Assembly: GCA_947313825.1 (NCBI GenBank)
Contig: CAMZNJ010000002.1
Span: 1-46,216, forward strand
DNA: 46,216 nt
Source of the DNA: an uncultured Deferribacteraceae bacterium
GTDB lineage: Bacteria > Chrysiogenota > Deferribacteres > CAMZNJ01
Direction of reading: 5' to 3'
Both the position numbers and the translations under genes were made by a program. Shown in pieces: positions 7,511 through 16,106 of the stretch. The notes beneath the pieces are model-generated. The model ran no database searches, was not told where the DNA came from, and saw only the letters and a program-made list of their open reading frames with translations. Numbering within the stretch: the first letter of the stretch is position 1; the number at the start of each line of letters is the position of its first letter.

Positions 7511-10174
7511 CTAGGCATAGATACCCCTAGGCGAGGAATACCCACTGGAGCTAGCACCCACGTTGGACGGGTCGCCTGAATGGGCTGAGTCGTCGTTGTT
7601 ATCTGATGACGAACGGCTGTTGATGAACTGACGCCTAGCAAGGGCATCCATATGGGCATTGGCTCCGTTGGAATCGGCAAACGCCTCCCCATCGCCACTA
7701 CCGTTGAGGTCGAGCTCCTCCAAAGTAATACCGTTCTCAGCAAGGGCATCCTTCAACTGCTGGAGATTATTCTCAATGGTTTTGTGAGCTTGAGGAGTAT
7801 CCGTCAGAAGGCGGGCATACAAACTGCCGTTACGCTCAACTAACTCCACGTGCACCTTGCCAAGGTTGGCGGGGGTGAGCTGTACCCAAAGACGCTGAAC
7901 ACTATCCTTGCCATTGCTGGCACTGGAGCTGATGAGCTTGCCAAGACGAAGAACATCTTCACCATGGCGAAGGTGTGTGCTTTGGGCACCGTTGGCGTTA
8001 CTGCTGTGGAGCTGGCGAGACTGAAGAGAAGCTTGGGAAGATTGGGCAAATGGCGACTGGAATAAGGACGACTGAGGGAGCTGTGAACCTCCCGCCATGG
8101 CATCAAGTTTGTAGAGGGGGGTGGAGTCGAGGCTAGTCGCTATGCTCATACCCTGACCCTGACCCTGACCCATGGTGGGGCTGGCACTGCTGGGAGCCTG
8201 AGAGGTGGGGGAACCACCATCACCCTTGCCACCGAGACGGGCAGAGATATTGTCCCCTTGGGGGAGAACTGAGAGGGGCTTGCGAGTGGATGCGGTGTTG
8301 TGGGTTGGGTTGTCGCCATCAGAGGAAACCCTCGCACCGTCAGAACGATCGGAACGATCGGAACGAGAGGAACGTCGCGACGATGAACCCTCTAAAGTTA
8401 TGGCTGAGTCGCTACGGGTAATACTTGCCTGTATGGACGACTCAGCATCGCTAAGACCACCTAAGCCCGTAACCACAGCACTCGGCGTTACTTGTGCTTG
8501 TGTTGGCTGTGCTTGAGCCTGTGCCTGTGTTTGCTGTGCTTGCGTTGCCTGTGTTTGCGTTGCCTGTGTTTGTGTTGCCTGTGCTTGAGCCTGTGCCTGT
8601 GTTGCCTGTGCCTGTGTTGCCTGTGTTTGCGTTGGCTGTGTTTGTGTTGCCTGTGCCTGAGCCTGTGTTGCTTGAGCCTGTGCCTGTGTTGATTGTGCTT
8701 GTGTTGCCTGTGCCTGTGTTGGTTGAGCTTGTGTTGGCTGAGCCTGTGTTGGCTGTGCTTGCGTTGCCTGTGCCTGTGTTGCTTGAGCCTGTGCCTGTGT
8801 TGATTGTGCCTGTGTTGGCGTTAGTGTATCGGCTTGGGGCAAGCCTTTAAGATTAAGAGTGCTATTAACATTACTCGATGCCTTATCTGCTTTCAGGTGG
8901 GAAATTTCTTCCCCTTTAGTGGAGTTTACACCTAGCTCCTTTGTTTGAGGCTCTGAGGGCTGGGAAATTTTTTCCCCCTGCGTATCAGTTGTCGCCAAGG
9001 TCGCCTGCTTACCCTGCCCTGAGATGGTATTCATCAGGGTATTGAGTAGGGTATTGAGGGGAGGTGTTGCTGAGTTTTGCCCTGTTGTGGCTTTTGTTTG
9101 TGCAGGGTTTGTTGCCTCATCCGCCGAACCCTCCGCATTAACTTGTACTGTTACTTGCGTAATGGTTGACGTTATTTTGTCAAAAAGGGAGCTAGCACTG
9201 TCGGGTGCGTTTTGGAGTCCCTGTGCTAGTAGGAGCTCAATCTTCTCCATTATGCCCAGTATGTTCTGTGTGTTAGTGGCGTTGATGCTGTTGTTGGTTG
9301 CAGTTTGTGTTTCTGTTGCGGTGATGCTTTGGGGTACGTTGACTGTTTCCCCATGGAGAACAGTTGCACCGTTGAGATTGTTTTCGTTGCCTTCACTGTT
9401 AGCAAGATTGCTGAGGTTGCTGAGGTTATCGAGGTTATCGAGATTGCCTGTGAGCTGTGTGGCGATGTTGCGTAGCAGATGGATTAGGTATGCTAGGTCG
9501 TTTGTTGTGCTGTCCAGTGTTTGGATATTTTCCTGTATCTGCTTATTTGGTATGTCGGCAATGGATACTAGCCAATCTTCGAGGGAGTCTGCTATTTGGT
9601 TGATTACGTCCATGGGAGTTTGTGTGCTAGCTGTTTGTGTGTTTTCGGCTTGTGCATGAAGTTTTTGGTTTTCTGTATTGGTGTTTGTGTTGTCAACATT
9701 ATCTTTTACGGCTACGTCAACAGCTACGTCAACAGCTACGTCAACATTGGCAGATTCTTTTGCGGTTGAGGCAGTTGTTTCCCTTTGGATGTAGTCGGCA
9801 AACTTGCGAACGGTAGGGCTGATGACAGGTTCAGGTTTTGGTGTGTTGTTGTGCCCTTTGGAGGTGTATTCGAGGGCGGAAGAGGTGCTGTTGTGTGATG
9901 GGGTGAAGGTGGGTTGTTTCTCCCACGACTTTGCTGTTGGTTGTGCGAACGGGTTAGGGGCGAACTGGTTAGGGGCGAACGGTTTTGAGTTGTTTGCGTT
10001 TTTGGAGAAGCCGCCGTATGTTGTTTGGTTGTTGAAGTGGTTTGATTTGCTGCTTGGTGGGAGCAAGTACGACAGGAAAGGTGATTTGGAGGGGGCACCT
10101 AGCGAGCTTGATTCACTGCTTTTGGGTGGAGTGAAATCGCTTTTTAGGAAAGAGCTATCAATGTTAAATTTCAT
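7511..10174 (-). CDS. fliK: Flagellar hook-length control protein FliK
   Basis: FliK is the secreted ruler that sets hook length and switches export from hook to filament subunits. The conserved Flg_hook domain is near the C-terminus (about 766-821, LTPANLGKVHVELVE then TIENNLQQLKDAL). The rest is Gln/Ser/Thr/Asn-rich, as in other rulers. Residues about 452-565 are a nearly pure TQAQ/QATQ microsatellite tract, and a DVAV repeat lies near residue 150. At 887 residues it is about twice the enteric length, matching the enlarged FlgE and FlgD. ATG at 10174 is preceded by AGAGGGA. It is the first gene of the hook operon and is preceded by a sigma54-type promoter. Confidence 0.88.
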   Translation of the reverse strand: MKFNIDSSFLKSDFTPPKSSESSSLGAPSKSPFLSYLLPPSSKSNHFNNQTTYGGFSKNANNSKPFAPNQFAPNPFAQPTAKSWEKQPTFTPSHNSTSSALEYTSKGHNNTPKPEPVISPTVRKFADYIQRETTASTAKESANVDVAVDVAVDVAVKDNVDNTNTNTENQKLHAQAENTQTASTQTPMDVINQIADSLEDWLVSIADIPNKQIQENIQTLDSTTNDLAYLIHLLRNIATQLTGNLDNLDNLSNLSNLANSEGNENNLNGATVLHGETVNVPQSITATETQTATNNSINATNTQNILGIMEKIELLLAQGLQNAPDSASSLFDKITSTITQVTVQVNAEGSADEATNPAQTKATTGQNSATPPLNTLLNTLMNTISGQGKQATLATTDTQGEKISQPSEPQTKELGVNSTKGEEISHLKADKASSNVNSTLNLKGLPQADTLTPTQAQSTQAQAQATQAQATQAQPTQAQPTQAQPTQAQATQAQSTQAQAQATQAQAQATQTQPTQTQATQAQATQAQAQAQATQTQATQTQATQAQQTQAQAQAQPTQAQVTPSAVVTGLGGLSDAESSIQASITRSDSAITLEGSSSRRSSRSDRSDRSDGARVSSDGDNPTHNTASTRKPLSVLPQGDNISARLGGKGDGGSPTSQAPSSASPTMGQGQGQGMSIATSLDSTPLYKLDAMAGGSQLPQSSLFQSPFAQSSQASLQSRQLHSSNANGAQSTHLRHGEDVLRLGKLISSSASNGKDSVQRLWVQLTPANLGKVHVELVERNGSLYARLLTDTPQAHKTIENNLQQLKDALAENGITLEELDLNGSGDGEAFADSNGANAHMDALARRQFINSRSSSDNNDDSAHSGDPSNVGASSSGYSSPRGIYA
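8480..8820 (-). repeat. In-frame TQAQ microsatellite inside fliK
   Basis: Array of 6- and 12-base units (ACACAG/GCACAG type on the coding strand) encoding Thr-Gln-Ala-Gln repeats for about 110 residues. Units vary by single substitutions and all preserve frame. The tract lies in the ruler part of FliK, before the conserved export-switch domain. Confidence 0.9.
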
Positions 10175-10521
10175 GGGTTGTTCCCTCTATTCTCTACTGT
10201 ATTGATGTTGGTGCTTACGACATACACGGTGCCCACACAGTGGCAATAATACTAAGAGCTCAGAAGCAATTACCATGCCAAGAGATTACCATGCCATGCT
10301 CCAAAAAGTTGAAACTTCAGTCGGATGAAAAAAACTAGGGTTGGCTGGTGGTGTTTTCCCTGTTTTTGAAGTATAATGGTGGGTAAATTTGCGACTAATG
10401 GGGTAGGTGAGCTGGTGGTTGCCTAAAACAATCAGCCCGACGTACGATTACTGATTGCTGATTACTGATTGCCGGTTGCTGATTGCGGTGCTCAGTGCCA
10501 CACACCCCCTGAGGGAGACTC
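10175..10521. other. Divergent intergenic region fliK / outer-membrane gene
   Basis: This 347-base stretch holds the sigma54-type promoter of the hook operon (minus strand). For the rightward gene it has a TATAAT at 10372-10377 without a convincing -35. A small imperfect tandem repeat of ATTACTGATTGCTG type lies at about 10446-10490. No gene is seen. Confidence 0.6.
10265..10281 (-). promoter_or_regulatory. Sigma54 (RpoN) promoter of fliK-flgD-flgE
   Basis: On the minus strand the sequence reads TTGGCATG-GTAA-TTGCT. It matches YTGGCACG-N4-TTGCW at all but one position, with the GG and GC dinucleotides exactly 10 bases apart. Transcription would start near 10254, about 80 bases before the fliK ATG. 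Sigma54 control of hook genes is standard in several flagellated phyla. No activator gene is in the window. Confidence 0.8.
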
Positions 10522-11775
10522 ATGCTTCTTGCTGGAACATTAACAAAACTAGTCGTGAAACCCATGGCAAGAGGTATTGCTGTTGTCATGGCGGGAACCG
10601 TTGCTGTGGTCGTTATTGCTTCGGCGACCATGCTTGCTCCGTACGCTAGTAGTTACGGTGCTAGCTACTACTCATACACCGACATTCGATCCCCCCTGCA
10701 CGAACTGGGGTATGGCGGGTTGTCCTACGCCATAACTCCGCAATACGTTAACCCCTACACCAACCCCATCTCCATGCAGTTTATCAACCACACCGTCATA
10801 CTCTCTGGAGCCAAGGTATCACTCAACCAACAGGGCGGGACGTACGCCGTAAACTTTCTCCAAGGGAGCGACGTCTACGCAAACAGCATAACCGGTTCGG
10901 CGTTGGCAAAGCAACTCAACGACGACGTGATTGCCGCTGGCGAGCTGGATGCCTTTACTACGGTGGTGATTAATCGCAAAGCACTAGGAGTTTACGTAAA
11001 CTCACGAACAGTACTCTTCCCCCAAGACCTCAAACCGATCCAAAACGCCATAGAAAACGTCGACGAATACGAACCGGTCGCACTCTCCTACGATGCCACC
11101 AACAGCATAGGTGCATACTACGGACACTCTGTTAGCTACCTCGACAGTATTTACTTCGGCTACAACCTACAGTTTGTCATACGGCAAACAGCACGACAAC
11201 TAAGACTAGTAAACAACATCACTAGAGAGGCACTAATAATCGCAAACCCCGACTCAGGAGACAAAACAATACCACCAGTAGGTATGGCACTCCTTGTGGA
11301 TACCACCATTGCATACATCATGGAAGATATGGCAATATCACCAACATTCGTACTGTTTGCAAAAGATATTGGAGGACAACTCTACTCATTCAACGGACTA
11401 ACAACCAAAGTGGGGCTAGGCACATCAGTCAACAGCGACATCGGACCCATACACGTTACAGCAGGCATGGAGATAGGAAACATACTGCTGAGCACTCTCA
11501 CTGTGCCCGAAATGATTAGGGAGATTAAAGCAGGAACGGAAGTTTCACTAGGCAACAGACTAATCTCAGTGCGAGGCGGACTGTACAAATCGCGACCAAC
11601 ATACGGGTTCGGAATATTCTCATACCCCGTATCACTAGACTACGCCAGCTACTATGAAGAAGTGGTGGGCATACCCGCTCTGAAAGGGGACGACGAATTT
11701 ATCATCAACCTAAACAGACCGGTAACAAGAAGACTTGAACGGCGACAATCCATATCCATGACCATACCGTTTTAA
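10522..11775 (+). CDS. Predicted outer-membrane beta-barrel protein
   Basis: A 417-residue protein that I cannot assign to a named family. The N-terminus has a positively charged stretch and a hydrophobic run at about 17-41, ending near APYASSYGAS, which looks like a signal peptide. The remainder is rich in Tyr, Ser, Gly and alternating hydrophobic residues (for example YGFGIFSYPVSLDYASYY), and the chain ends in MTIPF. A terminal Phe is typical of BamA-inserted barrels. GAGGGAG precedes the ATG by 4-5 bases. It is followed by a repeat array, then a lipoprotein gene on the same strand, which suggests an envelope cluster. Secretion is well supported; the barrel fold is an inference. Confidence 0.6.
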   Translation: MLLAGTLTKLVVKPMARGIAVVMAGTVAVVVIASATMLAPYASSYGASYYSYTDIRSPLHELGYGGLSYAITPQYVNPYTNPISMQFINHTVILSGAKVSLNQQGGTYAVNFLQGSDVYANSITGSALAKQLNDDVIAAGELDAFTTVVINRKALGVYVNSRTVLFPQDLKPIQNAIENVDEYEPVALSYDATNSIGAYYGHSVSYLDSIYFGYNLQFVIRQTARQLRLVNNITREALIIANPDSGDKTIPPVGMALLVDTTIAYIMEDMAISPTFVLFAKDIGGQLYSFNGLTTKVGLGTSVNSDIGPIHVTAGMEIGNILLSTLTVPEMIREIKAGTEVSLGNRLISVRGGLYKSRPTYGFGIFSYPVSLDYASYYEEVVGIPALKGDDEFIINLNRPVTRRLERRQSISMTIPF

Positions 11776-11819
11776 CACGGCACACACGGCACACACGGCA
11801 CACACGGCACACACGGCAC
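11775..11819 (+). repeat. Nonamer tandem repeat ACACGGCAC x5
   Basis: Five perfect 9-base units begin at the last base of the preceding stop codon and stop 34 bases before the next start. A degraded ACACAAC follows. Similar CACACGG units occur downstream of the DEAD-box gene, so the same motif is reused in the window. Confidence 0.9.
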
Positions 11820-11853
11820 ACACAACAAACACACAGCTAGGAGCACACACACA

Positions 11854-13341
11854 ATGGCAAACACGCAGTACAACAAAAACACCAACAACACAAAACACAA
11901 AACATTAGCAACAACCATAACACTAACACTAATACTCGCCATAAGCATAGGGCTAACATCGTGTGCAACAACATCATCCACGGGGATGGTGGGGGACTCT
12001 GTGCTGAATATTAGCGTGTTCCGTACAGCTGACAACCTATCCAAAAACCAAGGGGACGATCCTGAAGCATTTGCACAAAAAATACCACACTCCAAAACAC
12101 TACAAAACTCCCTAGTAACCTACACCTACGGCCTCAACAAACACGCAATTAATTACGGCGTAAAGTCGTTTGCCACCGACGGACGCTACTTCGTAACACT
12201 ATTCGAAAACGGAAACATCATCACAAACTCCAATACCTGTGAACAGGTGGACGTTAGCGGCAACCCAAGAAGCATACGACTAAGTGGCGGGGTGCTATCC
12301 ATCTACACCGACAAAAACAGGGTGGTGGACTTCTCCATTTACGACTGCCAAACACTTGCCGAACGAACCGTCAACGACGGAAAATACACACTTGCAGGAA
12401 TATTCTCCGTGGTAATATCAGGATCAGACGCACGACTCTACCTCCCCGGATCCATGCAGGTTTACTCCACCATAACCATGCCACAAAGCATACTCGCCAT
12501 CTACCCCTCTGCCGACGGGAAAAACCTCTACGTACTAGATGAGCGATCAAATATTGCACTCTACAATATCGAAAAGAAAAAAATCATAGATGGAGCACAA
12601 ATAGGCTACATACTCACAGGGGCGACAGCAAGCTTTGCACACATTACCAACAACAACAAACCCGCTGGTGTACTACAACTTGTCATACCAAAGATGAATT
12701 TCCTGCAGTACTACTTCATCGACCTAGAAATAGAAGGGATGTTTTCGCCAACACTAAGATACTCAGGGAATATCGAGGCAAATATGTGCTTCTTTAGCCA
12801 AGGCGAGCCAACACTGCAGTGCGACGGACTAGTATTCACAAACAATACGTGGGTGCCTGTGCCCGGAATGAACGACAACTTCGCCTACATAAACAACTAC
12901 ACATACTACGTAAGCAACAACGTACTCTACGCCACCAACCTGAAATACAACTACAAACAAGAAATTAATACCAACTGGAACATACCAAAAGCTTGCATCA
13001 GTAGTGGGAATATCTACTTCAAAGATCTGGACGCCATCAACAAAAAATATAATATCCAAAAAGACACACTAACTAAAGGAACAAAACCAAGACGGTGCAC
13101 AACAGTGTCGTACAACAAAAATACAGCCACATACGAACTCAACGAAAATACCGCATACAACTTCGCACAAGATGTAACACCCGAAAACACAGAAGGGGAA
13201 CGGGGCAAACTATTCTTACGCAAAATAGGACGATCGTATTACTACTTCTACACGGAAGAGGCGGACAGTGGTGAAACTAACACTAACGCTAACGCCGACG
13301 CCGACGCAAACACACTAGTAGCCACAAAAGGTAACGAATAA
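11854..13341 (+). CDS. Hypothetical lipoprotein, possible beta-propeller
   Basis: This 495-residue protein begins with a lipoprotein signal: a hydrophobic segment at about 18-36 and the lipobox LTSC with Cys37. The mature part has repeated blade-like segments (for example YPSADGKNLYVLDERSNIAL at about 210-230), which suggests a WD40/PQQ-like propeller, but no family is certain. The C-terminus ends in an Asn/Ala/Asp run (NTNANADADANT) encoded by GCT/GCC-AAC/GAC triplet repeats. AGGAG lies 10 bases before the ATG. The tsaC-like gene starts 2 bases after its stop, so the two are probably translated together. The role is unknown; an envelope location is likely. Confidence 0.75.
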   Translation: MANTQYNKNTNNTKHKTLATTITLTLILAISIGLTSCATTSSTGMVGDSVLNISVFRTADNLSKNQGDDPEAFAQKIPHSKTLQNSLVTYTYGLNKHAINYGVKSFATDGRYFVTLFENGNIITNSNTCEQVDVSGNPRSIRLSGGVLSIYTDKNRVVDFSIYDCQTLAERTVNDGKYTLAGIFSVVISGSDARLYLPGSMQVYSTITMPQSILAIYPSADGKNLYVLDERSNIALYNIEKKKIIDGAQIGYILTGATASFAHITNNNKPAGVLQLVIPKMNFLQYYFIDLEIEGMFSPTLRYSGNIEANMCFFSQGEPTLQCDGLVFTNNTWVPVPGMNDNFAYINNYTYYVSNNVLYATNLKYNYKQEINTNWNIPKACISSGNIYFKDLDAINKKYNIQKDTLTKGTKPRRCTTVSYNKNTATYELNENTAYNFAQDVTPENTEGERGKLFLRKIGRSYYYFYTEEADSGETNTNANADADANTLVATKGNE

Positions 13342-13343
13342 TC

Positions 13344-14159
13344 ATGGCAAACAGAAAAATAGTGGAAACCGTGGAAACCGTGGAAACCGTGGTTGTACCA
13401 TTCGGATACGACGCCTACGTGAACGCATGCAGGGAGAGTCTGAAAACACAAATACCGTTTATCACCATTACAGACACAATCTACGGCATTGCAGTACCCT
13501 ACACAACTAGTGGCGGGATGATGAACATGATAGAAAAGGTATGCCACATAAAACAGAGGACGAACACAGAGCAAACAACAGGAACACACAAAGGGAACAA
13601 CAAACGTATCCCCCTTCTAGTAGGATCCATGGAGCAACTCAAAGGGCTGGGAGTGGTGGACAACACAACAACTGAAACCATGGATACCTACTACCGAAAC
13701 CGGTGCAACCCACATGCTGGTGGTGCTGGTGGTGTTGCTGGCGGTGTTGCTGGTGTTGCTGGTGGTGGTGCTGGTGGTGCTAGCGGTGTTGCTCTGCCAT
13801 ACACACCCACAACACTTGTGGTGGAGCAAAGAACCAACACACCACTCAATATCTACGCAAACCACGAAGATACATTAGGACAGAACACGCTGGGCATTCG
13901 ACTAGTTGCCCCCAACTACGACCACTATGCCAACACAGCTGTTGCAAGGGAGTTGAGTCGAGGGATTACTGCCACGGTGCCCATATTCGCCACTAGTGCC
14001 AACATTAGCGGTGAACCATACGTGCACGACTGGAAGCACATCCTGCACCTATTCAACGGCATGGTGGGCACACTACTCTACACAGAGGACAGAAGCAACC
14101 CCACACCCTCACAGGTTATCTCCCTTGTGGGCAACAACCATGGGGCTCAACTCAGGTAA
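13344..14159 (+). CDS. tsaC: TsaC/YrdC-family threonylcarbamoyl-AMP synthase with low-complexity insert
   Basis: TsaC makes threonylcarbamoyl-AMP for the t6A37 modification of ANN-decoding tRNAs. Family elements seen in this 271-residue protein: TDTIYGI (42-48), KQR at 70-72 (the KxR motif), LLVGS (91-95), LPYTPTTLVV (151-160), LGIRLVAP (183-190), TSANISGEP (217-225) and TPSQVISL. Residues about 125-149 are a Gly/Ala/Val run, encoded by GGTGCTGGTGTT-type triplets and inserted before the substrate-loop strand. The N-terminus carries three GTGGAAACC nonamers (VETVETVET). No clear ribosome site is visible; coupling to the upstream lipoprotein gene is likely. Activity is probable because the KxR and SAN motifs are intact. 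Confidence 0.8.
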   Translation: MANRKIVETVETVETVVVPFGYDAYVNACRESLKTQIPFITITDTIYGIAVPYTTSGGMMNMIEKVCHIKQRTNTEQTTGTHKGNNKRIPLLVGSMEQLKGLGVVDNTTTETMDTYYRNRCNPHAGGAGGVAGGVAGVAGGGAGGASGVALPYTPTTLVVEQRTNTPLNIYANHEDTLGQNTLGIRLVAPNYDHYANTAVARELSRGITATVPIFATSANISGEPYVHDWKHILHLFNGMVGTLLYTEDRSNPTPSQVISLVGNNHGAQLR

Positions 14160-14224
14160 GGTGCTCAACACGCACAACAGAACCAAACACGCACAACAGA
14201 ACCAACTAGGCAGGATTATCTACA

Positions 14225-15913
14225 ATGAACCACACAACAACCATGACAGCAACAGCAACAGCTACCCACGCTACCCACGCTACCCAATTCGCCACTAATA
14301 CGGGGGTGCTGGCGATTGCCTCTTCAGTGGCACTTTGGGTACTGGTCATTGCCACTCTGGGAACACTACTACTGCCACAAACAGCCTATGGGTACGGATA
14401 CGGCTCTAAAGGTGAGGAGAATGCTCCCATGTACGAGATGCGTGGGTTGTGGATAGCTAGCGTGGTCAATATCGATTGGCCTTCACGTGCAGGTTTATCC
14501 CCCGAGAATCAGCGTCAAGAGTACATCGCAATGATGGATTTCGCCGCCGACAACAACTTCAACGCTGTATTCGTGCAGGTTCGACCCACAGGCGACTCCA
14601 TGTACGCCTCAAACTACCTCCCATGGTCGCACTGGCTCTCAGGACGACAAGAATACCCCGGATACGATGTGCTCCCCTTCCTTGTGGATGAAGCACACAA
14701 ACGTGGACTAGAGTTCCATGCGTGGATAAACCCATACCGAATAGCTTTCAACGACGCACAGTGGGCGATGATGAGCCCCGCACATATTGCCAAACGTAAC
14801 CCCGATTGGGTCATCAAATACGGCGGAAAATACTACTTCGACCCCGGTAACCGAGACGCTAGCCGTTTTGTCATCAACGCAACACTCGAACTTGTACGCA
14901 ACTACGATATCGACGCCATACACATGGACGACTACTTCTACCCCTATGCTAACGGTGGGGAGTTGTTTGACGATGAAAAGTCGTTCGCAAAATACGCCAA
15001 AACATCCATAAGCAAAGACGACTGGAGGCGTGCAAACGTGAACCGATTTGTGGCAGACCTATCGAAAGGGATAAAAGGCACCAAACCTTATGTGAAGTTT
15101 GGCATCAGCCCGTTCGGAGTTTGGCGTAACAAAGACAAAGACAAAACAGGATCGGACACTCAAGCAGGACAAACAAATTACGACGACCTCTACGCCGACA
15201 CACGCTTCTGGCTGCAAAAAAGGTATGTGGACTACATGGTGCCACAAATATACTGGGAATTCGGACACAAACAAGCCGACTACAAAACCATATCCGACTG
15301 GTGGAGCCGTGAAATAGGAAAAGCAAAAGGACGCACACACCTCTACATCGGACACGGAGCATACAGACTACTAAGCGGGGCAGGACAAAAATGGTCGGCA
15401 TCAGGGGAACTAACACGACAAATATACTACTCGAGGGGAGACAAAAATATCCGCGGAGGTGCATTCTTCTCAATATCATCCCTAATGAACCAACCACCAA
15501 TATTCCAACTGCAATTCAAACGAAACAACTACCCCTACAAAGCACTAGTGCCACCAATGCCATGGCTCAAAGTTGCCAAACCAAGCAAAGTAAACAAAGT
15601 GGAAGTGCTCAACTATGCAGAAAATATGACAAATAGTAGCAAAATCAAACAAGGACAACGCATCGTTATCACTGACAACGGACAAAATAGCAACAAATAC
15701 TACCTCCTCTACAAAGCACCAAAAGGGAAAAAACCACTCAAAAAACCGCAAAACATACTGGCAATACTACAACGAACAGGGAACACAACCGAATACACTC
15801 ACTGGACGCTAGACAACTACGACTACTACGTACAAGCCATGAACCGAAACAACGTACTCGGAAAATTTCAAGAAGCCGAAAGGGGACTACCGTTCGCAAT
15901 TGTAGAAAGATAA
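14225..15913 (+). CDS. GHL10 (DUF187) family glycoside hydrolase, DigH/YngK-like
   Basis: This 562-residue protein has a hydrophobic N-terminal segment at about 28-55 (signal or anchor). A glycosyl-hydrolase-like 10 domain spans about 70-400. Recognisable blocks are MRGLWIASVVNIDWPS, FVQVRPTGDSMYAS, EFHAWINPYR, HMDDYFYPY (223-231; Asp225/226 probably catalytic), KFGISPFGVWRN and YWEFGHK. E. coli DigH of this family cleaves denuded peptidoglycan glycan strands, so a periplasmic or surface cell-wall role is likely. The last 110 residues look like a beta-sandwich appendage. The extreme N-terminus holds an ATATATHATHAT repeat, so the true start may be a little downstream. An AGGATTAT sequence precedes the ATG. 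Confidence 0.85.
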   Translation: MNHTTTMTATATATHATHATQFATNTGVLAIASSVALWVLVIATLGTLLLPQTAYGYGYGSKGEENAPMYEMRGLWIASVVNIDWPSRAGLSPENQRQEYIAMMDFAADNNFNAVFVQVRPTGDSMYASNYLPWSHWLSGRQEYPGYDVLPFLVDEAHKRGLEFHAWINPYRIAFNDAQWAMMSPAHIAKRNPDWVIKYGGKYYFDPGNRDASRFVINATLELVRNYDIDAIHMDDYFYPYANGGELFDDEKSFAKYAKTSISKDDWRRANVNRFVADLSKGIKGTKPYVKFGISPFGVWRNKDKDKTGSDTQAGQTNYDDLYADTRFWLQKRYVDYMVPQIYWEFGHKQADYKTISDWWSREIGKAKGRTHLYIGHGAYRLLSGAGQKWSASGELTRQIYYSRGDKNIRGGAFFSISSLMNQPPIFQLQFKRNNYPYKALVPPMPWLKVAKPSKVNKVEVLNYAENMTNSSKIKQGQRIVITDNGQNSNKYYLLYKAPKGKKPLKKPQNILAILQRTGNTTEYTHWTLDNYDYYVQAMNRNNVLGKFQEAERGLPFAIVER

Positions 15914-15935
15914 TTATACCAACAAAAAAAATAGA

Positions 15936-15964
15936 TTGACCAGCACATGAAGCCATGTTATAAT
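15936..15964 (+). promoter_or_regulatory. Sigma70-type promoter for sqr
   Basis: TTGACC (15936-15941), a 17-base spacer and a perfect TATAAT (15959-15964). It implies a leader of about 135 bases before the sqr ATG. Confidence 0.8.
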
Positions 15965-16106
15965 TAAGATTATATGTAGAGTATCAGATTTCAACGCATG
16001 CTAATACCATGCTATTGCCTCTAAATTATGGATCAGTAACCCCTCTGCTATTGACGATACCATTAAATACTCTATACATTAAGTTTTACTAGGAGGATCA
16101 AGTATT

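Noticed and set aside
8494-8850. Plus-strand frame of Val-Leu-Pro repeats
   Set aside because: It is the reverse reading of the fliK TQAQ repeat, which stays open in several frames because of its periodicity.
10284-10300. Second sigma54-like site upstream of the hook operon promoter
   Set aside because: It has the TGGCATGGTAA half but TCTCT instead of TTGCT, so the required -12 GC is missing.
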